A stretch of DNA of 64,000 nt from Daedaleopsis sinensis (taxonomy: Eukaryota > Basidiomycota > Agaricomycetes > Polyporales > Polyporaceae). The stretch spans positions 930,001 to 994,000 of the forward strand of contig CM066310.1 of assembly GCA_033807695.1 (NCBI GenBank). Direction: 5' to 3'. The translations under genes were made by a program, and so were the position numbers. A model generated the notes under the pieces. The model did not search any database and was not told where the DNA came from. It worked only from the letters and a program-made list of their open reading frames with translations. Shown piece after piece: positions 34,352 to 45,363 of this stretch. Each line of letters opens with the position of its first letter. Position 1 is the first letter of the stretch.

Positions 34352-36062
34352 CTATGCAGGCGGCAGGAACACTCCCCACAACACACAGCTCACCGCGCCC
34401 CACACGACGCTCCAGCCGACCCAGAGCCGCCCGATCCGCGGACGCTCGACGAGGAGCCACGCCGCCGCCCAGTATATGAGCGGCATGGCCGCGGCCTGGC
34501 GGAGCACGATCTGCGTGTGCGAGGCGAAGAGCAGGAGGAGGGACATGGCGAGCGCGTGGATCGCGTGGGGCGTGATAGAGGGGCGCAGGAACGGCGTCGG
34601 AGACGATGTGGATGCGAATGTGGATGTGGATGCGGGTGTGGTCGCCGTTGACGTTGGCCGCGAGTGCAGTCGATCTGAGTCGTGCGCGGCGTCCGACGGT
34701 GTCTGTGCCCTCGCGGGCTCCGACTTTTGTGCTGGGCCCGCGGCGGGCTTTGCGGTTCTTGGGGAGACCACGGGGGTTGATATGAGCTCGCGGAGGCGTG
34801 GAAGAAGGATTTGGCGGATATGATGCAGGCTGAACGCGAATAAGAGGGCGAGCGGGGGCGCGGCGAGGAGGAAGTTGGGCAGCTGCTGCACAGTCCAGTA
34901 CCGCAGGAAGCCGACGTTCCAGTACTTGGCCTGTACATACGTGTAGACGAAGGGCAGGGGCGCGCCGCACCACGAAGCGGGCTCGCGTGCGTGCGTACAG
35001 AAGAGCTGATATGCGGCGTATTGATGGTGCAGGAAAGGCGCGAATGTCAACGCTGAGAGCGCAGTCGCGTAAAGGACCGTGGTCAGAGATACCTGAAATA
35101 AGTCTGAGTGTGGGGCCGACGGAGTAAAAGAATAATCTGACCCTGCGACCATTGATTATGGGTTCAACGAGCATGCCCCATACGAGGAATCCACTGAGGA
35201 AGAATCCGGTCGAGCGAAAGGTGCCAGCGACGAAGAAATGGAGGGCAGCAGAGAGCCATCTCCTTCTGATGCAGCTCAACATGCCTGCGATGTAATGAGT
35301 CAGGCAACGACGTTGCGACACCGTGAACGGCTAAGTGAGAAGGTCCAGCATAGCAGACGTAGCCTACACCTCACCTGTATACGAGAAGAACGTGAAGAAC
35401 GGCTCGGTATACCCAGCAATCCGCAGAGTTACCGGACTGCTAGGCAGCAATGAAAGTGCAGCAGCAAGGAATGCGGCATCCGACGAGCCTAGCATTTCTA
35501 CCGAAAGGTCGTACAAGGGCACCACAGACCACCAGGTCAGAGCAGCGCTAGCGAGCAAGCCCCCCAGCAGCACATCTTCCGTGTGAGGCCAAGGTGGAAT
35601 GTACGCCCCAGCATATTTGAGGAACCCAACGAGACGGCCCGCACCGTGCATGACGTGCAGCGGCGTCCCGGGGAAGAACGCCCACTCGTGCTCATAGACG
35701 TAGTTGTCCGTTGCGATGTGGGCGAAGTGGAACGCGTCCCAGCGCAGGACGGCCGAGGCCAGCGTGTGCGAGAGTCGGGTGAAAAGGTCCGACTCGGGAG
35801 GTGGAGGAGGGAGCAGGACATTTGGAGAGGCGTCGAACAGTGGGATCCTGGCAGCGAGGAGGGTCAGAGCCAAAGTCGAGAGCGTCGCTCCTGCCGACGA
35901 GGCGAGCAGGACTCTGAGATGCCGACTGCGGGCCACGTCGCGTTCGCGTGTCTTGGAGGCAGACGGCTGTACCTCATCCGTGTCCAACCCAGAGTGCAGC
36001 TTGTGAGCGGCGTCAAGAGAGCGAGGCTCAGGTGGTTGAAATTGAGAACATTCGGATGACAT
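34352..36062 (-). CDS. GPI18: GPI mannosyltransferase 2 (PIG-V family)
   Basis: Three exons, 36062-35375, 35284-35142 and 35092-34352, give 523 aa. The protein is a multi-pass ER membrane enzyme that adds the second mannose to the GPI anchor precursor. Family motifs are clear: LRWDAFHFAHIA and YEHEWAFFPG in the first third, SPVTLRIAGYTEPFFTFFSY before the first splice, AGTFRSTGFFLSGF after it, and FVYTYVQAKYWNVGFLRYW in exon 3. Many hydrophobic helices are visible. A Ser/Thr/Pro-rich insert near residues 400-460 makes it longer than yeast Gpi18 (433 aa). An in-frame ATG at 36,086 would add eight residues, so the start is uncertain. Confidence 0.93.
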
Positions 36063-36721
36063 GGCAAACCAACTTGAAGCTGGCATGCGGCCCGCACCGT
36101 GACAGTGACGCAGTTCTCAGCCTGGAAGGAAGCGCTGGTTTTCCAAAAACGGTTGAAGCCTAAGGGCGTCGCGTTTTCCCCAGGCGCCAAATCACCAAGT
36201 TCTGCTCTGTTCTGCTAGTGCCAGCAGTCGTTCGAACTTCGTACTCATCGCGGCGGTCACGGTCGGTTCTCACCAGTTTGTGCTCTTCAATCTGCATCGC
36301 TGGAGGATCTTAAATTATGAATGTGACCGTATGCGCAATGTGTCCTCTCACCACATGATGTTGACGTTGCCCCTGCAGAAATATGTTTCGACCAACCCGC
36401 CGACTGCTCAGGCTTGCTAAAGGAGTATCATGCTGCAGAACTTGTCTTCAAAACTCAAGCTGACGATGTGTCGCTTGGCACGCCGACCAAAAGCGGTGGA
36501 ACCCCGTTCTACTTTTGTGGCGCGGGCCAACTTCGAACGGCGTGAATCAGAACATACTAGCTGAATGAGGTCGCCGACGTTGCGGCGAGCTGAGTGCTGA
36601 CTAGCGACACCGACGTGGACGTCTCTCCCCACCCACAAGAATTGCAACTATAACGGAAGGGATTTTACACGTCCACTTTAGTCCTCGTGGCCCAACCGGT
36701 TCCTCGTGTCGATCGTCTATC
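36063..36721. other. Intergenic, no gene seen
   Basis: Holds the 5' side of GPI18 on one end and the start of the questin-oxidase remnant on the other. No recognisable coding or RNA gene. Confidence 0.55.
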
Positions 36722-37733
36722 CCATGATACACGCTTCATGCGGCGTTCAGTTTGGGATCCTCGGTCTTGTTGCTGAATGCAACTTGTATGTACAACGCTT
36801 AAGTCACCGTTCTCACTGATACTGATGCTCGTTTCCTACAACTTAATACAGGTCTCGCACACAAAGTGCAGTTCTTCCGGCCGACGCTGGACCACTTATC
36901 CCACCTTCACTCTTTTTAGCTCATCCGGCAGGCGTAATCACGCGCGTCACGACCTTGCTCTCTTCTCAGACGCTGAGGAAAGGCACCATCGCAAAGGATG
37001 GTGCGTTTACAAACCAGAAGAGCACGGGTCGGAAGGCCTCCGTGCACGCGTTCAACATCCTCGCGCGAGTGCTCGCAGATGATAGGTTCGCCCCGGCCAG
37101 CTCGAGCATACCCGTGCCGGAGGACGTGTCGAACTTGACCAAGGTCAACACCGACTCGGAAATGGGGTATGTGATTGTAGCTTCTACTGGCGGGTCGGTT
37201 GTTGAGCCTATCGGGGACAACGTCACCGCCGCGAACGCTATCGCCATGAATAGAAGAGCTGGCGCGGATGAACGCGCTCATTTACGGCGTCAGCGGATGA
37301 GCGGGCAGGCGCAGGACGGACAACATGTTCAACGCCGATCTCTTCTAGTACGTATATCGAATTTACTCGGTCGCCACGAACCGCACTAGTTGCTGACAGT
37401 GCATCTCCACAGCATGCATCTCGTCACCTCGTCCATCTTCCTCCCCTCGCTCGTCGCGAACCTCACCCCGCGCTGCACTCCTCCGCACCTACGTGGCTCG
37501 CATAGTATATCGCTCGAGGCCGCATGGCGCTCTCTATCTGTGAGTTCTACGCCGGCAACATCCCCAAGCCCGGAAAGCCGCACAACGTCCCCGAAAAGGA
37601 CACGCTCACGGCGGCGGACCCCTCGCCGAAGCCGGAAGACGACGCGCGTGCACCCCGGGACCACCTGTACAAGCTCCAGTTGATGAGGGAGAGCCAGGAA
37701 GCGGTGAACTAGGACCGGTGCAGGTTCTTCTGA
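36722..37733 (+). pseudogene. Questin-oxidase-like protein, copy 3, degenerate fragment
   Basis: Starts with a stretch matching the middle of copy 2 (ACGCTTCATGCGGC then TTTGGGATCCTCGGTCT), passes the position of the GC-AG intron, and continues through HAFNILARVLADDRFAPAS and the MNALIYGV region to the MHLVTSSIFLPSLVANLTP exon and a degraded C-terminus. Several frameshifts and stops interrupt it, including a TAG in the HSF stretch near 36,917. The 5' third is missing and most of the last exon is collapsed. It lies on the plus strand, facing deaminase copy 3 tail-to-tail, the same convergent arrangement as at 1-9.7 kb in the opposite orientation. Confidence 0.85.
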
Positions 37734-37913
37734 GGTGCACGAACGGTTGTGTGAAGCGTGCGTAGTACTACTATGCTGTTTTGCTTAGAGCTTATGTACG
37801 TCTTCGCAATGAAACGTACTGAGAACACCGCCTGAAGCTGTACGCTGGCAAGAAAACATTTGATACGCGCGGATCCGGAAAGGGGTGAGAGGAGATACCA
37901 TGTTACATGTAAC

Positions 37914-40154
37914 CTACATCCGAGTCTTCTTCTTGGGGAGTGCACCAGTTCTAAAGAAAACTCTTTCCTCTGGATAGATATTTTCTTCCACAGGCTCCCG
38001 TCGCACGGATTTCGCAGGAGATGTCTGCGCAGACCCGGGCAGCTTTACGCAACCAATGACAGCCTCGCGCAGAATGGCCAGCAACTCCTCCCGCATTGCT
38101 CGCAACACATTCCGGGGCACGCCTTGGGGAGGTGACCATGGAAAGATCGTGCCGTGCGTTCCACCGAGCACGAGAATACTCCATGCCACGGCGCCACTCC
38201 CATACTTCAGGAGATCAGCGAGCAACCAGCAGCAGAAGCAGCAGCGCTTGCTGGCCCCAATCGGGATCCTATCGTCAAACTGCCAGTGCGTGAACGAGTC
38301 ACGTTAATCGACAGAGCAGCGTTCAGTGAGCGCAGAGCACGTACAGGTAGCAGGCTAGAGACCGACGTGAGGATACCGGTTTTGTCGACTGGGACCTCGA
38401 GACTCTTTAGATCGCCCCGGGAGAGAAGGATCATCAACGCGGCTTCAGCGTGGACGCTTGCATCGACTTTCAGAAAATCTGTCTTGAGATATCGAAGAGC
38501 TTGATTGACAACCTTGAACCTCCCCTCGCCGCACAGTTCTGCAAACCTGTCGCTGAAGCGATCGAAATACTCCGAGTACTCTGATTCGACGGGAAGCGGA
38601 GTAGGCGCAACAACAACTCGAAATGCCTGCAACGATTTGACGTCCGATGGTGCATAGTAGCATTCATCAACTAGATAGGCTGCGGCGCGAAGCGGGAGAG
38701 CGAGGGACCGAAGGTGGCGTATGATATGTTCCAGACTCTCTTCATCCTCACCCTGCAAGTCGTCCACTGATAACAGAGGTGAGCGAGCGAAGCATGATCG
38801 AGGAAGTGCGTATGGACCGTACCGTCAAACTCGGGCTTGTCGCTGGTTGTTGGCCCGTCGTCGGTCGTTGCTCCATCTCCTGGGTTTTCTGGGTTTGCTT
38901 TTTTGAGAGCTTCTGCATGGTCTCCGTGAATAACTAATATGTTCACAATATATCGTGCACGATATGTACCTGTGAGATCGGTGTTACTCCTCTCCTTCAT
39001 ATAACCGTCGTACTGCTCCTTCAGTTCGACAACGAGCTTCGTCGGGAAGAGACGCTTGATTATCTCGCTGCTTGTGACGTCATCCAACAAAGCGAGGATT
39101 GAGTGCAATCGTCGACGTTCGACATTGTCGGCGGGGCGCCGCGGTTTTGGTTTTGCACCCGGTTCTTTCGTACACAGTATGTCTTCCATAGCCTCGAAGC
39201 AATGATGTAAGAGCTTGGCCCACGCCGGAGCAGTGGAGGAGGAGAACGTGACGTAGTACTTCCAGACCGGAGATGATTGCGTTGTGAAGTAAGTGATGGA
39301 GTACATTTCGAGGAAATCTTCATACGTGTAGAGTTGCGGCATCTCAACAGAGATGGATGAGTCCTGGGTATCGGCCACGAACGACCCCTTGGTCTCGAGG
39401 TCCTCGTAGAACTTCAACAAAACTTCGAGAGGATGTTGTATCCACAAATTGGTTCCGCTCTCTATCCGTGCATAGAGCTTGCGATAGCACCGCATGACGA
39501 AGAAATCGAAGAAATCGAAGAAATCGGCGGTGGCGTAGACCTTCTTGCGCCGCCTTTTATCATCCGCAGAGAGAGACAGCAGATACGAGATGATAGACAT
39601 GACATCGTTCAGGTGATTGTCGAAGAAATTGACGTCGTTCGTTCTGTCACTGCACGCGGTGTCAGCGATGTAGCAGGGAGACGGTGCGAAACTCCTCACG
39701 GTTCATCAGGATTGCCGAGCCTTTGTTTTCCAACTTCGGGATTGAGTTCGAGCCTATCTATCTGAACTGGGTATTCGTGTTTGTAGTTGCTGTAGCGAAG
39801 GGACGTGTTTTGAGTGAAGACTGTGGCAGTGATGGCTCCCGGCTCAAGCCGGCCCACGACTGGGACGACGTCGTCGTGATGATATTTGTCCAAAGAACTC
39901 CCGGAGGCGAGGATATACGACACGTAAGACCATAGATAATCGGGCTCCGAGCGAGAGTGTTTAGTCTGATGAGGTGTCGAGAAGTCTGTTGATGTTTCTG
40001 GGCAATAGTTCTTCAAGAGAGTGGAGAGCAATGTGATGTCCCGACATATGTCTGTATCTGTTTCTTTTTCCACCCTGTTGGGAGGAAGGGGAAGGGGAAA
40101 GAAGGCCTTCAATGTAGGTGGTCGCTTTGCTGAGTGCTCTGCGAGACCAGTCAT
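37914..40154 (-). CDS. OTT_1508-like nucleic acid deaminase family protein, copy 3 (intact)
   Basis: Five exons, 40154-39700, 39649-38970, 38912-38823, 38766-38345 and 38279-37914, join without a stop to 670 aa. Every junction is conserved in copies 2 and 4. The N-terminal two thirds (LLSTLLKNY, FFDNHLNDVMSIISYLLSLS, RCYRKLYARIESGT, WAKLLHHCF) form a helical region specific to this fungal family. The deaminase module is C-terminal: HAEAALM about residue 500 supplies the zinc-ligand His and catalytic Glu, and SKRCCFCCWLLADLL about residue 557 supplies the Cys-x-x-Cys pair, split from the former by an intron. In this superfamily the fold deaminates bases in nucleic acids or nucleotides. The substrate of fungal OTT_1508-like members is unknown. 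No secretion signal is seen. Confidence 0.82.
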
Positions 40155-40303
40155 CCTGGACTTGAACGTTTGAATTCGTTTGAACGTTGAATGTTGTTCA
40201 ATGCTTGTATTTAGGGAAGAAAGCCGGAACCGGGAAGTGACAATGACGCATGCGACGGTGCGGCGCCTAAAGTTGAATAGCGCTCAGGCCAGCCCGGCCG
40301 ACT

Positions 40304-40500
40304 CAGCCGCACACCGTCACGGGCCCGCAAAGGACACACTCACCGAAGCTCACCGCGACGGACCCCTCGCCGAGACCGGAAGACGACGCGCGTACACCTC
40401 GTGGGGCACCTGTGCAAGCTCTAGGTGTGTGATGGAAGGTTAGGAAGCGGTAAACTGGGACCGGTCACGGTGCAGGTTCTTCAACTGAGGTGCACGAACG
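40304..40500 (+). pseudogene. Questin-oxidase-like fragment, copy 4 (3' scrap)
   Basis: Parallels about 37,590-37,760 of copy 3: GCAAAGGACACACTCACC, CGGACCCCTCGCCG, GGAAGACGACGCGCGTACACC, then the region encoding the C-terminus. It cannot encode a protein. Similarity to the 3' flank of copy 3 continues beyond this point into the deaminase 3' ends, marking a tandem duplication unit. Confidence 0.8.
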
Positions 40501-40665
40501 ATTGTGCGAAGCGTGCGTAGTATGCCATTCTCCTTAGAGCTTATGTACATCCTCGTAGTGGAACGTACTGAGAACACAGCCTGAAGCTGTACGCTGGCAA
40601 GAGAAGTTTTAATACACGCGGATCTGGCGGAAAGATACTATTACTATGTTACATATCATCTATAT

Positions 40666-42857
40666 CTACCAGTCGGGGAGTGGACCAGTGTTAAAGTAGG
40701 ACTCTTCATCTGTATCCAGATCGTCTTCTGCATGGTCCCATCGCACGGATTTCGCAGGAGATGTCTGCGCAGACCGGGGCAGCTTTACGCAACTGATGAC
40801 AGCCTCGCGCAGAGTGGCCAGCAACCTCTCCCGCATTGATAGCAAGACATTCCGGGGCACACCATGAGGAGGTACCCATGGAAAGATCGTGCTGTGCGTT
40901 CCACTGAGCACGAACTGACTCCTTGCCACGGCGGCACTCCCAGGCTTCAAAAGATCAGCCAGCAACCAGCAGCAGAAGCAGCAGCGCTTGCTGACCCCAA
41001 TCGGGATCCTATCATCAAACTGCATGGATGAACCAAATTAATCCACAGTCAGGGCTTAGCGAACGCAAAGCGCTTACAGGTAGCAGGCTGGAGACCGACG
41101 TGAGGGTACCGGTATTGTCGTCGGGAACCTCGAGGCTCTGTAGATCACCGGAGAGAAGGCTCATCAACGCAGCTCCAGCATGGATGCTCGTATCGGTTGT
41201 CAGAATATCTGTTTTGAGATCTCGAAGAGCTTGTTTGACAACCTTGAACCGGTCCTCGCCGCACCGCTCCGCAAACCTTTCGGCGAAGCGATCGAAATAC
41301 TCCGAGTACTCTGATTTGACCGGAAGTGGAGTAGGCCTCATATTGACTCGAAATACCTCTATCGATTTGGTAGCCAATGATGTGTCGTAGCATTCGTCGA
41401 CTAGATAGGATGCGGCGCGAAGCGGGAGAGCGAGGGACCGAATGTGGCGTACAATGTGCTCTAGACTCTCTTCATCACCGGCCTGCAAGTCGTCAGCTGA
41501 TAGCAGAAATGAGCGAGCGAAGCAGGATCGAGAAAGTGCGTATGGACCGTACCGTCAAACTCGGGCTTGTCGCTGGCTGTTGGCTCGTCGTCGGTCGTTG
41601 CTCCAGCTCCTGGGTTTTCTGGGTTTGCTTTTTTGAGAGCTTCTACATGGTCTCCGTGAATAACTAGTATGTTCACAATATATCGTGCACGATATGTACC
41701 TGTGAGATCGGTGTTACTCCTCTCCTTCATATAACCGTCGTACTGCTCCTTCAGTTCGACAACGAGCTTCGCCGGGAAGAGACGCTTATTTATCTCGCTG
41801 TTTGTGACGTCATCCAACAAAGCGAGGATTGAGTGCAATCGTCGACGTTCGACATTGTCGGCGGGGCGCCGCGGTTTTGGTTCTACACCCGGTCGTTTCG
41901 TACACAGTATGTATTTCATATTCTTGAAGCAATGATGTAAGAGCTTGGCCCACGCCGGAGCGGTGGAGGAAGAGAACGTGACGTAGTACTTCAAGAGCGG
42001 AGATTGTGTTTTGAAGTAAGCGATGGAGTACATCTCGAAGAAATTTCGATACGTGTAGAGTTGCGGCATCTCAACAGAGACGGATGAGTCCTGGGTATCG
42101 GCCACGGACGACTCCTTGTCGTAGAACTCCGACAAAGCTTCGAGAGGATGTTGTAACCATAAAGTGGTTCCGCTGTCTATCCGTGCGTAGAGCTTGCGAT
42201 AGCACTGCACGACGAAGAAATCGAAGAACTTGGCGATGGTGTAGGGCTTCTTGGGCCGCTTTTTATCATCTGCAGAGAGAGACAGCAGATACGAGATGAT
42301 GGACATGACATCCTTCAGGTGATTGTCGAAGAAATTCACGTCATTGGATCTATCACTAAACGCGGCGTCAGCGCTGTAGCAGGGAGACGGAGACGGGGCG
42401 AAACTACTTACGGTTCATCAGGATTGGCGAGCCTTTGTTTTCCAACTTCGGGATCGAGTTCAATCGTATTCACCTTGATCAGAGGGACATCGCGTCCTGG
42501 GCTGCCGTGGAGAGGGGATGTATCTTGGGCGAAAACTGTTGCAGTGATGGCTCCCGGCTCGAGCCGGCCAATGACCGCGACGACTTCGTCGCGATAAGTG
42601 TCCAAAGGACTCCCGGAGGCGAGGATATACGACAAGTAAAACCATAGATTCGGCTCCGAGCGAGAGTGTTTAGTCTGATGAGGTGTCCAGAAGTCTGTTG
42701 CTGTTTCTGGGCGATAGTTCTTCAAGAGAGTGGAGAGCAATGTGATGTCCCGACATATGTCTGCATCTGTTTCTTTTTCAGCACTGTTGGGAAGAATGGG
42801 AAAGAAGTCCTCCCATGTAGGTGGTCTTTTTTCTGAGTGCTCCGCGAGACCAGTCAT
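40666..42857 (-). CDS. OTT_1508-like nucleic acid deaminase family protein, copy 4 (intact)
   Basis: Five exons, 42857-42412, 42355-41700, 41642-41553, 41496-41078 and 41019-40666, join in frame to 654 aa. It is closely related to copy 3, with near identity across exons 2 to 4, so the two are a recent tandem pair. The catalytic signature is present (HAGAAL in place of HAEAAL, then SKRCCFCCWLL). Note that the residue after HA is Gly, not the catalytic Glu seen in copies 1 to 3. The zinc ligands are kept, so the protein may fold but be catalytically impaired. The acceptor of intron 2 is TAG where the paralogues have CAG. The open frame extends upstream of the chosen ATG, but copy 3 begins at the same MTGLAEHS. 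Confidence 0.82.
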
Positions 42858-43292
42858 CTCGGAGTCGAACGTGAACGTTGAACGCTTTTGTAGGGAAGAA
42901 AGCCGGAAGTGACAATGACTCGGACATGCGTGCACCGCGCCTATGGAAATGAGATAGCGCTCAGGTGAAGTCTTCGAATTCGATATATTCATGATCATCC
43001 TATGTTGGCTCTGACGATTTCTGCAAGCTTGAACGATGCCGGTAGCCTAGGGAGGCTTTCGTGAGCAATAGCAATGCTAGCGGCATGATGGTCGGAAGAG
43101 AAATAAGGAGAGCGCTTGATGAGGGTACGCGTTGAGGCTTGGAGGCGCGTCTACTACTTTACCGGCTTGTCTCCTCACCACCACTGACTCTGCTTTCAGA
43201 TGAATTGCCCATACTAGACGCACCCTTCACGTTGGCATTTTGAACCTCTGCATCATTGCAACTGAAGCTGAGCAGCACTACTTGGTGGTGAG
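42858..43292. promoter_or_regulatory. Divergent intergenic region between deaminase copy 4 and the DnaJ gene
   Basis: A 435-bp space serving two divergent genes. Its DnaJ-proximal half (from about 43,140) is duplicated in inverse orientation at 1,990-2,199, including ACTAGACGCACCC and GTTGGCATTTTGAACCTCTG strings. No separate gene is seen. Confidence 0.6.
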
Positions 43293-44990
43293 ATGAGCTC
43301 AGCACCGATCCCATCACGACCTCTCGTGCCCCATGTTCCGACTACCTGCTCGCAATGTTCCGTGACTCTCGAATTCCCGGTCCCAACACCGACTCCGCGA
43401 CAAGGGACATTGCTCAGCGTCCGGTGCTTCAACTGCCAGTCGGTCATCACGCACGCATTCTACCCGACCCAGATTCCGAGCCAGTATGGCAATCAGCACA
43501 AGACTACGGTCGGGACCGGGAACGGCGCATCTTCGTCACAAACACCGCGAAAGGGGAGGAAGATCGGCACGCAGGAGAAGCCGCTCGAGACGGGATACTA
43601 CGACCTTTTGGGCGTGACTGTTGACGCAACCCCAGATGACATTAAGAAGGCATACCGTACGTCCCCTCCGCACTGCACGCTCCGCCGCCCGGTGCTAGTT
43701 TACTGCAACCCTTCTCGCACATGCGGACGCTGAGACGCTGCCTCTCCCTCCCGCCCCAGGCCGGCTTGCGATCAAGCACCATCCGGACAAGAACCGCGAC
43801 GACCCGCACGCGGAGGAGCGGTTCAAGGAGATCGCGGTCGCGTACCAGACGCTGTCCGACCCCGAGCTACGGCGCAAGTACAACGAGTTCGGGCCGAAGG
43901 AGAGCGCGCCGGAGGGCGGGTTCGTTGACCCCGAGGAGATCTTTGGCACGATCTTTGGCGGCGACCGGTTCGTGCCGATCATTGGGCACATCAGTCTCGC
44001 GAGGGACATGAAAGCGGCGCTGCAGGAGGAGGGCGAGGAGGGCGAGGAGGTGCCGCGCGATGCGAAGGGACGGGAGATATTGAGCCCCGAGGAGAAGGCG
44101 AGGAGAGACGAGAAGGCCAAGAAGCAGGCGGCGGAGGTGAGTGCTCTTCCGCTCTCTTGGGGTCGAGCGGTGCGCTCAGCGGTATCGCCTGCAGAAAGCG
44201 GCAGTCCGCGCGGAGCGGATAGCGAGGCTCGTGGATAATCTCGACCGGAAGCTGTCGATATTCACCGAATCCGCCACGTCTCCGGAAGACCCTCAGGTCA
44301 CGGAGAGCTTCCGGACGATCTGCAGGCTGGAGGCGGAGGAGCTCAAGACGGAGTCGTACGGCGTCGATCTGCTGCAGGCGATCGGCTTCGTGTACACTCA
44401 GAAAGCGAAGCAGTATCTTGCGACGAATCAGACCTTCCTTGGGATGGGCGGATGGCTGCACAACGTGCAGGGCAAGTACCATGTGTTCAGCGAAACGTAA
44501 GTGAACCGACTGTTCGCGCCGGCCGTGTGCTGATAGATCCTGGTGTAGCGTTTCGACCTTGCGTGCCGCAATGGAACTCAAGGGCGTATTCGAGCAAATA
44601 CAGGCTGCCGAGAAAGCCGGTAACCTCACCCCAGAGGAGAAGAAACGACTTGAGGAGCAGGCGGCCGAGAAGGGTCTACAAGCGCTGTTCAAGGTACCAA
44701 TGACCCGTCTCATGTTAAAGCCGTGGCTGATTCGCGGTGCGCAGGGTACGAAACTAGAGATCGAGTCCGTGCTCCGTGAGACGTGCGATCGTGTGCTGGA
44801 GGACCCCGCGATCCCCCGTGTGAAGGCGCAGCTGCGTGCTGTGGCTTTGCAACACCTCGGCGAGGCGTACATGAGTGTGCGCAAAGAGGAGGAAGAAGCA
44901 CGGGAGGAGAGCGAGTACGTCCGGGTCGAGACGAAGAACAGCCGGAAGAGGGACTCGTTCCGTCCTCCGTCGGGGACACCAATCGCTTGA
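43293..44990 (+). CDS. DnaJ/Hsp40 co-chaperone with DnaJ-X domain (CAJ1/DJP1-like)
   Basis: Five exons, 43293-43656, 43760-44136, 44195-44496, 44549-44693 and 44745-44990, join to 477 aa. The first 90 residues hold two CxxC pairs (CSQC, CFNC), a possible zinc-binding or degenerate element. The J domain starts at YYDLLGVTVDATPDDIKKAY and crosses the first intron into LAIKHHPDKNRDDP, with the diagnostic HPD tripeptide. A charged region is followed by the DnaJ-X domain, ending in GTKLEIESVLRETCDRVL. Relatives stimulate Hsp70 ATPase and assist protein import or quality control. The 51-nt last intron is in phase and stop-free, so retention would add 17 residues. Its promoter and first codons were copied to 1.9-2.2 kb. 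Confidence 0.9.
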
Positions 44991-45363
44991 GACACTCTAG
45001 TTTCTTTTCCGTATAGCCACTACTCTCGTGCCATGACCCATGATGATGTGCTAGTGTACGCTACTCTTAGTGTGTTAGATATGTAGCCATATATATATCG
45101 CCTGACCTATGATAGCTCTCGCCGTTCAGCTCGCATGAGTTCTGAAGGTGTCTACCCACAGATTTTGGCTCATGGGCCCACCGAGGTTCGTCGTGCGTAC
45201 TTGTTTGTCGATATCGTCGTCGCCTAACGTGTTGAATAAACCACGACTGTCACTTGCCCGATTGGGGCGATCGATCAGTGTTTGCGTGCCACGTGGCGAG
45301 ATCGAGTCAAGATCTGAAAACGCCGAGCAGAAGTGACTCGAGGGTCTGCACCGAACGGCCACG
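44991..45363. other. Intergenic between DnaJ and TyrRS genes
   Basis: Contains the DnaJ 3' end, a TATATATAT tract near 45,090 and the TyrRS upstream region. No gene is supported. Confidence 0.55.
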
